The translations under genes were made by a program, and so were the position numbers. The notes beneath the pieces are model-generated. The model made no database searches, was not told where the DNA came from, and saw only the letters and a list, made by a program, of their open reading frames with translations. A DNA stretch of 64,000 nt from Thiobacillus denitrificans ATCC 25259 (GTDB lineage Bacteria; Pseudomonadota; Gammaproteobacteria; Burkholderiales; Thiobacillaceae): contig NC_007404.1 in assembly GCF_000012745.1 (NCBI RefSeq), positions 372,001 to 436,000 on the forward strand, in the 5' to 3' direction. This document shows, one piece after another, positions 45,822 to 64,000 of this stretch (its first letter is position 1; every line of letters begins with the position of its first letter).

Positions 45822-46909
45822 GCCTCAAATGCGGCATCGTTGGCTTGCCCAACGTCGGAAAATCCACCCTGTTCAACGCGCTGACCCAGGCGGGCATCGC
45901 GGCGGAAAACTACCCGTTCTGCACCATCGAGCCGAACACGGGCGTCGTCGAGGTGCCGGACCCGCGGCTCGACGAGCTCGCGAAGGTCGTCAAGCCGCAG
46001 CGCGTCGTTCCTGCGATCGTCGAGTTCGTCGACATCGCGGGCCTGGTCGCCGGGGCATCGAAGGGCGAGGGCCTCGGCAACCAGTTTCTCGCCAACATTC
46101 GGGAGACCGACGCGATCTGCCACGTCGTGCGCTGTTTCCATGACGAAAACGTGATCCACGTCGCCGGCAAGGTCGACCCGCTGTCCGACGTCGAGACGAT
46201 CGCGACCGAACTCGCGCTCGCCGATCTCGCGAGCGCCGAAAAAGCACTGGCCCGTTACGAGAAACCCGCCCGTGCCGGAGACAAGGAGGCGCAGCACATG
46301 GTCGCGGCGCTGAAACCGGTCGTCGCGGCGCTAAACGAGGGTCGCCCGGCGCGCGCCGCCGGCCTCGACGCCGAAGGGCTCGCGCGCATCAAGCCGCTGT
46401 GCCTGATGACCGTCAAGCCGACGCTCTATGTCGCCAACGTCGACGAGGACGGCTTCCACGACAATCCGCTGCTCGACGCCCTGACTGCCTTTGCGGAAAA
46501 AGAGGGCGCCCCGGTGGTGCCGGTCTGTGCCGCGCTCGAAGCCGAACTGCAGGAGCTTTCGCCGGAGGAGCGCGTGGAATACCTGAACGAGCTCGGCTGG
46601 GACGAGCCCGGTCTCAATCGCCTGATACGCGCGGCCTACGCGCTGCTCGGTCTGCAGACCTATTTCACGGCCGGCGTGAAGGAGGTGCGGGCGTGGACGA
46701 TCCACAAGGGCGACACCGCACCGCAGGCGGCCGGCGTCATCCACACCGACTTCGAGCGGGGCTTCATCCGCGCGCAGACCATTTCCTTCGACGACTTCAT
46801 CGCCTGCCAGGGCGAGCAGGGCGCGAAGGAGGCCGGCAAGATGCGCGCCGAGGGCAAGGAATACGTCGTCAAGGACGGCGACGTGCTCAATTTCCTGTTC
46901 AACGTCTGA
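45818..46909 (+). CDS. ychF: Ribosome-binding ATPase YchF
   Basis: A 363-residue Obg-family ATPase: [20 protein letters not shown] (G1), G2/G3 region [20 protein letters not shown], a coiled-coil insertion and a C-terminal TGS domain ([20 protein letters not shown]). Four-bp overlap with pth. Exact family length. Confidence 0.96.
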   Translation: MSLKCGIVGLPNVGKSTLFNALTQAGIAAENYPFCTIEPNTGVVEVPDPRLDELAKVVKPQRVVPAIVEFVDIAGLVAGASKGEGLGNQFLANIRETDAICHVVRCFHDENVIHVAGKVDPLSDVETIATELALADLASAEKALARYEKPARAGDKEAQHMVAALKPVVAALNEGRPARAAGLDAEGLARIKPLCLMTVKPTLYVANVDEDGFHDNPLLDALTAFAEKEGAPVVPVCAALEAELQELSPEERVEYLNELGWDEPGLNRLIRAAYALLGLQTYFTAGVKEVRAWTIHKGDTAPQAAGVIHTDFERGFIRAQTISFDDFIACQGEQGAKEAGKMRAEGKEYVVKDGDVLNFLFNV

Positions 46910-46935
46910 AATCGCGAGTTTTTGCCGGCGAGTGT

Positions 46936-46965
46936 TTGACAGCATCTTCCCGGCACACATATAAT
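46936..46965 (+). promoter_or_regulatory. Sigma70 promoter for the tRNA-tuf cluster
   Basis: TTGACA (46936-46941) and TATAAT (46960-46965) are perfect consensus boxes 18 bp apart. Transcription should start near 46972, just before tRNA-Tyr. Probably drives tRNA-Tyr/Gly/Thr and contributes to tuf. Confidence 0.9.
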
Positions 46966-46980
46966 CTCGCGCTTCGTTTG

Positions 46981-47065
46981 GGTGGGGTTCCCGAGCGGTC
47001 AAAGGGATCAGACTGTAAATCTGACGGCTCTGCCTTCGAAGGTTCGAATCCTTCCCCCACCACCA
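46981..47065 (+). tRNA. tRNA-Tyr (anticodon GTA)
   Basis: Acceptor GGTGGGG pairs with CCCCACC (47055-47061) followed by ACCA. Anticodon loop CTGTAAA between CAGA and TCTG gives GTA. The long variable arm (85 nt total) fits a class II tRNA-Tyr. Confidence 0.95.
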
Positions 47066-47144
47066 GTTTTGCAGCAGGAGCAGGGCGAAGCGGGCGGAGC
47101 GTGGTTGTCGGCGCTTGTGCGGCTTTCAACCACGGCCACCCCAT

Positions 47145-47218
47145 GCGGGTGTAGCTCAATGGTAGAGCTGAAGCCTTCCAAGCTTAAGACGAGGGTTCGA
47201 TTCCCTTCACCCGCTCCA
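47145..47218 (+). tRNA. tRNA-Gly (anticodon TCC)
   Basis: Acceptor GCGGGTG with CACCCGC (47208-47214) and TCCA. Anticodon loop CTTCCAA gives TCC. T arm GAGGG-TTCGATT-CCCTT. Confidence 0.94.
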
Positions 47219-47254
47219 GTTTTTGTGTGGGCTTGTGCGGTAATAAGTCCAAAA

Positions 47255-47329
47255 GCCCATGTAGCTCAGTGGCAGAGCACTCCCTTGGTAAGGGAGAGGT
47301 CGGCAGTTCAATCCTGCCCATGGGCACCA
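47255..47329 (+). tRNA. tRNA-Thr (anticodon GGT)
   Basis: Acceptor GCCCATG with CATGGGC (47319-47325) and ACCA. Anticodon stem CTCCC/GGGAG with loop TTGGTAA gives GGT. Confidence 0.95.
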
Positions 47330-47486
47330 GGTTTTGGTGTCCGCCGATCCGGGACGTGCACCCGCTTCCGGGTGTCCGCGGCCGGTTCGGCGCACCGGGT
47401 TTTGGGTGCCGTGAAGCACGGCGTACCGGGTATTGGTTGTCGAAGTCGACGCATCGTTACTTGTGCAAATTTGAGGGGTACTTGAC

Positions 47487-48677
<1,191 letters not shown>

Positions 48678-48691
48678 AGGCGGCAAGCTGC

Positions 48692-48733
48692 AAGGCCGGG
48701 TTGGGCGTCCATGCATGCGCCCGGCCCGGCCTT
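48692..48733 (+). terminator. GC-rich hairpin between tuf and tRNA-Trp
   Basis: AAGGCCGGG (48692-48700) pairs with CCCGGCCTT (48725-48733) and inner GGGCG with CGCCC. No U-tract follows (AAGTAAT), so it may be an RNA-processing hairpin releasing tRNA-Trp rather than a terminator. Confidence 0.5.
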
Positions 48734-48742
48734 AAGTAATAC

Positions 48743-48818
48743 AGGCCAATAGCTCAATTGGTAGAGCGTCGGTCTCCAAAACCGAAGGTTGGGGGTTCGA
48801 GACCCTCTTGGCCTGCCA
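48743..48818 (+). tRNA. tRNA-Trp (anticodon CCA)
   Basis: Acceptor AGGCCAA with TTGGCCT (48808-48814), then G and CCA. Anticodon stem TCGGT/ACCGA with loop CTCCAAA gives CCA. Position between tuf and secE is conserved. Confidence 0.95.
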
Positions 48819-48848
48819 CAGGATAAGCCGTAAGGCACACAGCATTTC

Positions 48849-49196
48849 ATGGCTGACAAAATCAAGCTGCTGATAGCGGTACTGCTGGTCATCGCCGGGG
48901 TGACCGGCTTTTATTTTTTTGACGGCGCGCCAACCGTGGTGCGCGTTCTGTCCGTGATCGCGGGCGTGGTGCTGGGCGGTCTCGTCGCGGGGCTGTCTGC
49001 GCCCGGCAAGCATTTTTTCCGGTTTGCGCTGGATTCGCGTGACGAGGCCAAGAAAGTTGTGTGGCCCACGCGCAAGGAGACGATCCAGATGACCGGGGTC
49101 GTCATGGCATTTGTCGTCGTGATGGCGCTCTTTCTCTGGGCGGTGGATGGCGTTTTGTTATGGCTGGTGAAACTGGCCATGGGACAGGGGAGTTGA
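48849..49196 (+). CDS. secE: Preprotein translocase subunit SecE
   Basis: A 115-residue inner-membrane protein with three hydrophobic segments (~5-24, ~32-50, ~80-105) and the conserved cytoplasmic motif [20 protein letters not shown] before the last one. It stabilises SecY in the SecYEG channel. Upstream of nusG by two bases. Confidence 0.95.
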   Translation: MADKIKLLIAVLLVIAGVTGFYFFDGAPTVVRVLSVIAGVVLGGLVAGLSAPGKHFFRFALDSRDEAKKVVWPTRKETIQMTGVVMAFVVVMALFLWAVDGVLLWLVKLAMGQGS

Positions 49197-49198
49197 GT

Positions 49199-49762
49199 AT
49201 GCGGTGGTACGTGGTTCATGCCTACTCCGGCTTCGAGAAAAGCGTGGCGCGCGCGCTGGAAGAGCGGATCGAGCGCGCCGGGATGCGCGACCGTTTCGGC
49301 GTCATCGTCGATGAAAAAACCGGCAAGCCGCGCCCCGCGATCATGGTGCCAGTCGAGGAAGTCGTCGAGATGAGGGCGGGACAGAAAAAGACCGCCGAGC
49401 GCAAGTTCTTCCCGGGTTACGTCCTCGTGCAGATGGAGATGGACGACGACACCTGGCACCTGGTCAAGAGCACGCCCAAAGTCACCGGTTTCGTCGGCGG
49501 CACGGCAACCAAGCCGGCGCCGATCTCGGAAAAGGAAGTCCAGGCGATTCTCGACCAGATGCGCGAAGGCGTCGAGAAGCCCAAGCCCAAGGTGTTGTTC
49601 GAGGTCGGCGAGCAGGTCCGCGTCATCGACGGGCCGTTCACCGATTTCAACGGCAACGTCGAGGAAGTGAATTACGACAAGAGCAAGCTACGCGTGTCGG
49701 TCATGATTTTCGGCCGGGCGACGCCCGTCGAACTGGGTTTCGGCCAGGTCGAAAAGAGCTGA
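49199..49762 (+). CDS. nusG: Transcription elongation/antitermination factor NusG
   Basis: A 187-residue factor with NGN domain ([40 protein letters not shown]) and C-terminal KOW domain ([20 protein letters not shown]). Compared with E. coli NusG it carries about ten extra residues (around [11 protein letters not shown], ~40-50) in the NGN domain before the conserved [11 protein letters not shown] 49199 follows GGGGAG in the secE end. Confidence 0.96.
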   Translation: MRWYVVHAYSGFEKSVARALEERIERAGMRDRFGVIVDEKTGKPRPAIMVPVEEVVEMRAGQKKTAERKFFPGYVLVQMEMDDDTWHLVKSTPKVTGFVGGTATKPAPISEKEVQAILDQMREGVEKPKPKVLFEVGEQVRVIDGPFTDFNGNVEEVNYDKSKLRVSVMIFGRATPVELGFGQVEKS

Positions 49763-49853
49763 CCCGGAAGGGGTCGGCGGAAATCCGGTTCGCCGGAGAG
49801 GAGCGCGAGTAGGGCGACCGAAAGCGCGTTGGTACTCACGTTAAGGAGCCATC

Positions 49854-50285
49854 ATGGCAAAGAAGATTGTCGGCTACATCAAGCTGCAAGTGCCGGCGGG
49901 TAAAGCCAACCCGTCGCCCCCCATCGGTCCTGCGCTCGGTCAGCGCGGCCTGAACATCATGGAATTCTGCAAGGCGTTCAACGCCAAGACCCAGGGCATG
50001 GAGCCCGGTCTGCCGATTCCGGTCGTGATCACTGCGTTCGCGGACAAGAGCTTCACCTTCATCATGAAGACGCCGCCCGCGACCGTCTTGATCAAGAAGG
50101 CGATCAAGCTCGACAAGGGCAGCTCGAAGCCGCATACCGACAAGGTCGGCACGATCACCCGCGCCCAGCTCGAGGAGATTGCCAAGACCAAGGAGCCCGA
50201 TCTGACCGCGGCCGACATGGACGCGGCGGTGCGCACCATCGCTGGTACCGCCCGCTCGATGGGCATCGTGGTGGAGGGAGTCTGA
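49854..50285 (+). CDS. rplK: 50S ribosomal protein L11
   Basis: A 143-residue protein of the GTPase-associated centre: [34 protein letters not shown] and the C-terminal rRNA-binding part ([12 protein letters not shown]). TAAGGAG precedes ATG 49854. First gene of rplKA. Confidence 0.98.
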   Translation: MAKKIVGYIKLQVPAGKANPSPPIGPALGQRGLNIMEFCKAFNAKTQGMEPGLPIPVVITAFADKSFTFIMKTPPATVLIKKAIKLDKGSSKPHTDKVGTITRAQLEEIAKTKEPDLTAADMDAAVRTIAGTARSMGIVVEGV

Positions 50286-50286
50286 C

Positions 50287-50982
50287 ATGGCTAACGTATC
50301 CAAGCGCCTGCGCGCACTCAAGGAAAAAATCGACCGCTCGCGCAACTACCCGGTCGTCGATGCGCTGCAACTGGTCAAGGACAGCGCCACGGCGAAGTTC
50401 GACGAGTCGATCGACGTCGCAGTCAACCTCGGCGTCGACGCGCGCAAATCCGACCAGATGGTGCGCGGCGCCGTCGTGCTGCCCAAGGGCATCGGCAAGA
50501 CCGTTCGCGTCGCCGTCTTCGCCCAGGGCGACAACGCGCAGAAGGCGCGTGACGCCGGCGCCGACATCGTCGGCTTCGACGACCTGGCCGCCGACATCAA
50601 GGCCGGCAAGATGGATTTCGACGTCGTCATCGCGACGCCCGATGCCATGCGCGTCGTCGGCCAGCTTGGCCAGATCCTCGGTCCGCGCGGCCTGATGCCG
50701 AACCCGAAGGTCGGCACGGTCTCCCCCGACGTCGTCGGCGCGGTCAAGAACGCCAAGGCGGGCCAGGTGCAGTACCGCACCGACAAGGGCGGCATCGTGC
50801 ACTGCACGATCGGCCGTGCCTCGTTCAGCGTCGATGATCTGAAGGAGAACCTGGTCGCGCTGCTCGACGCGCTGCAGCGCGCCAAGCCCGCGAGCTCCAA
50901 GGGCATCTACTTCAAGCGCCTGTCGGTGTCGAGCACGATGGGGGTTGGCGTTCGCGTCGACCAGGGCAGCGTCGCTGCCTGA
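50287..50982 (+). CDS. rplA: 50S ribosomal protein L1
   Basis: A 231-residue L1-stalk protein, with [34 protein letters not shown] and [15 protein letters not shown]. In bacteria it also represses its own mRNA. It starts one base after rplK. Confidence 0.98.
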   Translation: MANVSKRLRALKEKIDRSRNYPVVDALQLVKDSATAKFDESIDVAVNLGVDARKSDQMVRGAVVLPKGIGKTVRVAVFAQGDNAQKARDAGADIVGFDDLAADIKAGKMDFDVVIATPDAMRVVGQLGQILGPRGLMPNPKVGTVSPDVVGAVKNAKAGQVQYRTDKGGIVHCTIGRASFSVDDLKENLVALLDALQRAKPASSKGIYFKRLSVSSTMGVGVRVDQGSVAA

Positions 50983-50991
50983 ATGTTGAAC

Positions 50992-51011
50992 GCCGCCCGG
51001 ATACGGGCGGC
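50992..51011 (+). terminator. Hairpin after rplA
   Basis: GCCGCCCG (50992-50999) pairs with CGGGCGGC (51004-51011) around a GATA loop, ten bases after the rplA stop. No U-tract; may be a processing or partial-termination hairpin. Confidence 0.4.
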
Positions 51012-51060
51012 CGCATGAACTTTGGGCCGCTGGCCGCGCAATCGGCCGGCGGGTTGTCAA

Positions 51061-51190
51061 AGACCGTAGGTATCCGCGAGGGTTTAATTCCGGCGGATCG
51101 CGAATGGGCGAGGGCTTTGGTATCGCGCTCCTCTGTTCGCATTGCGCAGAACCTACGCAGATGGCGTTCCCCAGCAGGAATTTCCTGTCA
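51061..51190 (+). promoter_or_regulatory. Ribosomal protein L10 leader RNA
   Basis: CGTAGG (51065-51070) can pair with CCTACG (51152-51157); inside, ATCCGC (51072-51077) pairs with GCGGAT (51093-51098), and CCTACG is followed by CAGATGGCG. This is the layout of the proteobacterial L10 leader that L10(L12)4 binds to repress rplJL translation. Located in the 277-bp rplA-rplJ interval. Confidence 0.75.
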
Positions 51191-51259
51191 AGGTCGCCAG
51201 CCGGAGCCGCCCGTGGACACAAGCGGGCAAGGCTTCGTAACTGAGAAGGAGGTAAGACC

Positions 51260-51781
51260 TTGAGTCTGAATCTTGAAGAGAAGAAGGCCGTTGTTGCTGA
51301 GGTGGCTGCGCAGGTTGCGGCCGCCCAGACGGTTGTCGTCGCCGAGTATCGTGGCATCGCCGTGGAAGACATGACCCAATTGCGCGTCAAGGCGCGCAAG
51401 GAAGGCGTGTATCTGCGCGTGTTGAAGAACACGCTGGTGCGCCGCGCGGTTGCGGATACGCCTTTTGCGGGCATCGCCGACCAGCTGGTCGGTCCGCTCG
51501 CCTACGGCATTTCCAAAGACCCCGTCGCTGCCGCGAAGGTCATGCACGAGTTTTCCAAGACCAACGACAAGTTCGTCGTCAAGGCCGGTGCCATGCCCAA
51601 TTTCCTCATGTCCCCCAAGGACGTCGGGAATCTGGCCAGCATGCCCAGCCGCGAGGAACTGTTGTCCAAGCTCCTGGGCACCATGCAGGCGCCGATCGCG
51701 CAGTTCGTTCGCACGCTCAACGAAGTCCCGACCAAGTTCGTTCGTGGACTTGCCGCGGTGCGCGACAAGCAGGCCGCGTAA
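51260..51781 (+). CDS. rplJ: 50S ribosomal protein L10 (TTG start)
   Basis: A 173-residue protein forming the base of the L7/L12 stalk. [20 protein letters not shown] and [17 protein letters not shown] are typical. The start is TTG at 51260, supported by a strong AAGGAGGT (51246-51253) six bases upstream and by homology. A weak start codon suits the leader-mediated feedback upstream. Confidence 0.95.
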   Translation: MSLNLEEKKAVVAEVAAQVAAAQTVVVAEYRGIAVEDMTQLRVKARKEGVYLRVLKNTLVRRAVADTPFAGIADQLVGPLAYGISKDPVAAAKVMHEFSKTNDKFVVKAGAMPNFLMSPKDVGNLASMPSREELLSKLLGTMQAPIAQFVRTLNEVPTKFVRGLAAVRDKQAA

Positions 51782-51846
51782 GCGACGCCTTACCGAAACA
51801 ACACATCGTTTTTTTAATCTGAGCATCATTGACAGGAGTTATACAA

Positions 51847-52230
51847 ATGGCTGTTGCAAAAGCTGACATCCTCGACGCCATCGCCGGCATGACCGTTCTT
51901 GAGCTGTCCGAGCTCATCAAGGAAATGGAAGACAAATTCGGCGTTTCGGCCGCTGCCGCTGCCGTCGCCGTGGCGGCCCCCGCCGCCGGCGCCGGCGCCG
52001 CCGCCGCTGCCGAGGAGCAGACCGAATTCACCGTGATGTTGAATTCGGCCGGCGAAAAGAAGGTCGAAGTGATCAAGGTCGTCCGTGCCGCCACCGGCCT
52101 GGGCCTGAAGGAAGCCAAGGATCTGGTCGACGGCGCGCCGAAGGCCGTGAAGGAAGGCGTCTCCAAGGCCGACGCCGACGCACTGAAGAAGCAGTTGGAA
52201 GAAGCTGGCGCCAGCGTCGAGGTCAAGTAA
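51847..52230 (+). CDS. rplL: 50S ribosomal protein L7/L12
   Basis: A 127-residue stalk protein: N-terminal dimerisation domain ([20 protein letters not shown]), Ala-rich hinge (~37-60) and C-terminal domain ([20 protein letters not shown]). ATG 51847 follows AGGAG; a TTG six codons upstream was not used. Confidence 0.97.
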   Translation: MAVAKADILDAIAGMTVLELSELIKEMEDKFGVSAAAAAVAVAAPAAGAGAAAAAEEQTEFTVMLNSAGEKKVEVIKVVRAATGLGLKEAKDLVDGAPKAVKEGVSKADADALKKQLEEAGASVEVK

Positions 52231-52245
52231 GTCGACGCGGTTCGG

Positions 52246-52270
52246 GCGGCGGCCGCAGGCCTGCCGCCGC
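52246..52270 (+). terminator. Hairpin after rplL
   Basis: GCGGCGGC (52246-52253) pairs with GCCGCCGC (52263-52270) with a nine-base loop, shortly after the rplL stop; no U-tract. Possible partial terminator or processing site of the rplL-rpoB interval. Confidence 0.4.
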
Positions 52271-52350
52271 TTCCGGTGACGCACTTATTTCGCCAAGACT
52301 TCCTCTGTGGTGTGTTGCGGGCAAGCCCGCAGCAGACGCAAGCAGCAAAT

Positions 52351-52391
52351 ACCCGGAACCCGGACACGGCTTCCGGGTCGTTTGCTTTTTG
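52351..52391 (+). terminator. Attenuator-like terminator between rplL and rpoB
   Basis: ACCCGGAA (52351-52358) pairs with TTCCGGGT (52371-52378), followed by CGTTTGCTTTTTG. It lies 68 bp before rpoB. A partial terminator here is known in E. coli and sets the ratio of ribosomal stalk protein to RNA polymerase; this one is consistent with that role. Confidence 0.7.
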
Positions 52392-52458
52392 CGTGTGCCT
52401 CACACTGAGCCGGCCGTAGCCGACGTGCCCGCCCGCCCCTGATCGTCAAGGAGACCCC

Positions 52459-56538
<4,080 letters not shown>

Positions 56539-56559
56539 TTTTGGGGTGAGGACACAGCC

Positions 56560-60756
<4,197 letters not shown>

Positions 60757-60834
60757 CGCGGGAGGGGAATCCCTCTAAACTCACGCGTCTTTTTCCGGCC
60801 ATACGTGGGATCCGGAAACGCAGGACTGTAGCCC

Positions 60835-60883
60835 GGGACGGTGCCGCGCCAGAACGCGGTCGGCACCGTCCCGCTTGTTTTAC
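60835..60883 (+). terminator. Terminator between rpoC and rpsL
   Basis: A 12-bp perfect stem GGGACGGTGCCG (60835-60846) and CGGCACCGTCCC (60861-60872), followed by GCTTGTTTTAC. It separates the rplKAJL-rpoBC unit from the str operon. Confidence 0.8.
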
Positions 60884-60921
60884 AAACGATACGCTCACTT
60901 TAATTTTTCGGAATTTTTGAC

Positions 60922-61299
60922 ATGCCAACGATTAACCAGCTGATCCGCAAGCCGCGTCAGGCGCCGGTGGAAAAGAGCAAGGTTCCGGCCCTGAAGGCCT
61001 GCCCGCAACGCCGTGGCGTGTGCACCCGTGTGTACACGACGACTCCGAAGAAGCCGAACTCCGCGCTGCGCAAGGTCTGCAAGGTCAAGCTCACCAGCGG
61101 CTTCGAGGTCATCAGCTACATCGGCGGCGAAGGCCATAACCTGCAGGAGCACTCGGTGGTGCTCGTGCGCGGCGGCCGGGTCAAGGATCTGCCGGGTGTG
61201 CGTTACCACACCGTCCGCGGCAGTCTGGATACGGCTGGCGTGAAGGACCGCAAGCAGTCGCGGTCGAAGTACGGCGCCAAGCGCCCGAAAAAGGCGTAA
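60922..61299 (+). CDS. rpsL: 30S ribosomal protein S12
   Basis: A 125-residue decoding-centre protein: [20 protein letters not shown] and [20 protein letters not shown]. The two lysines where streptomycin-resistance mutations arise are present, so the allele looks wild type. First gene of the str operon. Confidence 0.98.
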   Translation: MPTINQLIRKPRQAPVEKSKVPALKACPQRRGVCTRVYTTTPKKPNSALRKVCKVKLTSGFEVISYIGGEGHNLQEHSVVLVRGGRVKDLPGVRYHTVRGSLDTAGVKDRKQSRSKYGAKRPKKA

Positions 61300-61375
61300 T
61301 TGAAGTCTGGCGCCCGCGGAAGGCCTGATCGGGCCGGCGTGACCCATCTGGCGTCCGAAAAGCTTAACTAGATAG

Positions 61376-61858
<483 letters not shown>

Positions 61859-61888
61859 ATCCAACGTATTGATTGGCAGGTACCCAAA

Positions 61889-63979
61889 GTGGCACGCACG
61901 ACTCCTATTGAGCGCTATCGCAATATCGGCATTTCGGCCCATATCGACGCCGGCAAGACCACCACGACCGAACGCATCCTGTTCTACACCGGCAAGTCGC
62001 ACAAGATCGGTGAAGTGCACGACGGCGCGGCGACCATGGACTGGATGGAGCAGGAGCAGGAGCGTGGGATCACCATCACCTCGGCGGCCACGACCTGTTT
62101 CTGGAAGGGGATGGACGGCAAGTTCCCCGAGCATCGCATCAACATCATCGACACTCCTGGCCACGTCGACTTCACGATCGAAGTCGAGCGTTCGATGCGG
62201 GTTCTCGACGGTGCGTGCATGGTCTATTGCGCGGTCGGTGGCGTGCAGCCGCAGTCCGAGACCGTCTGGCGTCAGGCCAACAAGTACGGCGTGCCGCGCC
62301 TGGCCTTCGTCAACAAGATGGACCGCTCGGGTGCCGATTTCTTCAAGGTCTACGAGCAGATGCGTGCGCGTCTCAAGGCCAACCCGGTGCCGATCCAGGT
62401 GCCGATTGGTGCCGAAGACAAGTTCGAGGGCGTGGTCGATCTCGTCAAGATGAAGGCTATCTACTGGGACGACGCGAGCCAGGGCATGAAGTTCGACCTG
62501 CGCGACATCCCGGCGAATCTTGTGGACACGTGCAAGAAGTGGCGGGAAGCCATGCTCGAGGCGGCTGCGGAGTCGTCCGAGGAGTTGATGAACAAATACC
62601 TCGAGGAGGGCGATCTTCCCGAGGCGGACATCATTGCCGCGCTGCGCGCGCGGACCATCGCCAGCGAAATCGTGCCGATGATGTGCGGCACCGCGTTCAA
62701 GAACAAGGGCGTCCAGGCGATGCTCGACAAGGTCATCGAACTGATGCCGGCGCCGACCGACATCCCGCCGGTGAAAGGCGAGCTCGAGAATGGCGAGGCG
62801 GGTGAGCGTCAGGCGACGGATGAGGAGAAGTTCTCGGCGCTGGCGTTCAAGGTGGCGACCGATCCTTATGTCGGTCAGTTGATTTTCTTCCGCGTCTATT
62901 CGGGTGTGGTGAATTCCGGCGACACGATTTACAACCCGGTCAAGGGGCGCAAGGAGCGCATCGGCCGCATCCTGCAGATGCACGCGAACCAGCGCGAGGA
63001 GATCAAGGAAGTGCGTGCCGGTGACATCGCTGCGGCGGTCGGTCTGAAGGATGTGACCACTGGCGACACGCTGTGCGACCTCAACGCGCCTATCACGCTC
63101 GAGCGCATGGAGTTCCCTGAGCCGGTCATCCACGTCGCGGTCGAGCCGAAAACCAAGGCCGACCAGGAAAAAATGGGTATCGCGCTCGGCCGGTTGGCGC
63201 AAGAGGACCCGTCTTTCCGTGTGCGTACCGACGAAGAATCCGGGCAGACGATCATTTCGGGCATGGGCGAGCTTCATCTCGAGATTCTGGTCGATCGCAT
63301 GAAACGCGAATTCGGCGTCGAAGCCAACGTCGGTGCGCCTCAGGTCGCCTATCGTGAAGCGATCCGCAAGGAAGTCGAGCAGGAAGGCAAACACGCCAAG
63401 CAGTCGGGCGGTAAGGGCCAATACGGTCACGTGTGGATCAAGATGGGTCCCAACGAGGCTGGCAAAGGCTTCGAATTCATCGATGCGATCAAGGGTGGTA
63501 CCGTCCCGCGCGAATTCATTCCTGCTGTCGAGAAGGGCTTGCGGGAGGCGCTCAACAACGGTGTCCTCGCAGGCTTCCCGGTCGTCGACGTCAAGGTCAC
63601 GCTGTTCGACGGTTCCTACCACGATGTCGACTCGTCGGAACTCGCGTTCAAGCTTGCCGCGATCCTTGCGTTCAAGGACGGCATGCGCAAGGCAAGCCCG
63701 GTCCTGCTCGAGCCAATGATGGCCGTCGAGGTCGAGACGCCCGAAGACTACATGGGTGACGTCATGGGTGACTTGAACCGTCGCCGGGGCATCATCCAGG
63801 GCATGGACGACGCCGCCGGCATCAAGCTGGTCAAGGCCGAGGTGCCGCTCGCCGAGATGTTCGGCTACTCCACCGATCTGCGCTCGATGTCGCAGGGTCG
63901 CGCGACCTACTCGATGGAGTTCAAGCACTACTCGGAGGCGCCGAAGAGCGTCGCCGAAGCGATCATCGCCAAGAAATAA
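61889..63979 (+). CDS. fusA: Translation elongation factor EF-G (GTG start)
   Basis: A 696-residue translocase with [16 protein letters not shown] (G1), DTPGHVDF (G3), [10 protein letters not shown] (G4), and domains III-V complete to [20 protein letters not shown]. Starts with GTG at 61889 (GCAGG upstream), 30 bp after rpsG. The stop is 21 bp from the window end; a tuf gene is expected next. Confidence 0.98.
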   Translation: MARTTPIERYRNIGISAHIDAGKTTTTERILFYTGKSHKIGEVHDGAATMDWMEQEQERGITITSAATTCFWKGMDGKFPEHRINIIDTPGHVDFTIEVERSMRVLDGACMVYCAVGGVQPQSETVWRQANKYGVPRLAFVNKMDRSGADFFKVYEQMRARLKANPVPIQVPIGAEDKFEGVVDLVKMKAIYWDDASQGMKFDLRDIPANLVDTCKKWREAMLEAAAESSEELMNKYLEEGDLPEADIIAALRARTIASEIVPMMCGTAFKNKGVQAMLDKVIELMPAPTDIPPVKGELENGEAGERQATDEEKFSALAFKVATDPYVGQLIFFRVYSGVVNSGDTIYNPVKGRKERIGRILQMHANQREEIKEVRAGDIAAAVGLKDVTTGDTLCDLNAPITLERMEFPEPVIHVAVEPKTKADQEKMGIALGRLAQEDPSFRVRTDEESGQTIISGMGELHLEILVDRMKREFGVEANVGAPQVAYREAIRKEVEQEGKHAKQSGGKGQYGHVWIKMGPNEAGKGFEFIDAIKGGTVPREFIPAVEKGLREALNNGVLAGFPVVDVKVTLFDGSYHDVDSSELAFKLAAILAFKDGMRKASPVLLEPMMAVEVETPEDYMGDVMGDLNRRRGIIQGMDDAAGIKLVKAEVPLAEMFGYSTDLRSMSQGRATYSMEFKHYSEAPKSVAEAIIAKK

Positions 63980-64000
63980 TTTTGAGATCTCATTAGGGTA

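Overview
The window is high-GC bacterial chromosome, most likely from a betaproteobacterium of the Thiobacillus/Nitrosomonadales kind. This rests on gene order and protein character: lolB-ispE-tRNA-Gln-prs-rplY-pth-ychF, then tRNA-Tyr/Gly/Thr-tuf-tRNA-Trp-secE-nusG-rplKAJL-rpoBC-rpsLG-fusA, and ftsX-ftsE-ftsY diverging from an M16 peptidase pair. The species is inferred, not proven.

Bases 1-21650 form a cell-envelope region. It holds the 3' part of a PstS-like substrate-binding protein, a two-partner secretion pair (a TpsB transporter and a 3458-residue filamentous haemagglutinin-like TpsA), and a periplasmic UshA-type 5'-nucleotidase. A tight operon follows: an ExbB-like proton channel with an extracytoplasmic DUF2341/LamG-like extension, ExbD, TonB, a coiled-coil porin, a secreted ankyrin-repeat protein and a secreted coiled-coil protein. 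The arrangement suggests a dedicated energised outer-membrane system, possibly for phosphate or organophosphate.

Bases 21650-30420 are an accessory region in decay. It contains a YkvA/DUF1232 pseudogene with three frameshifts, a C-terminal remnant of a cation-diffusion-facilitator transporter, a frameshifted tyrosine recombinase, an intact histone-H1-like protein, a large PhoU/DUF47-like protein and a truncated pyruvate phosphate dikinase. The dikinase runs into a small cluster of integron attC sites without an integrase (26955-28813), carrying three intact cassette genes and two broken ones. Frameshifted, toxin-less antitoxin genes of the Xre/MbcA/ParS and AbrB types follow.

From 30419 to the end the DNA is ordinary core genome: cell division and SRP receptor (ftsX, ftsE, ftsY), M16 proteases, rsmD, coaD, a ferredoxin, a dynamin-like GTPase, mutM, a TPR protein, outer-membrane lipoprotein insertion (lolB), isoprenoid and PRPP synthesis, five tRNAs, translation factors, and the secE-to-fusA transcription/translation operons. 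Visible control elements include a consensus sigma70 promoter before tRNA-Tyr, an L10-type leader before rplJ, an attenuator-like hairpin before rpoB and intrinsic terminators after several units.
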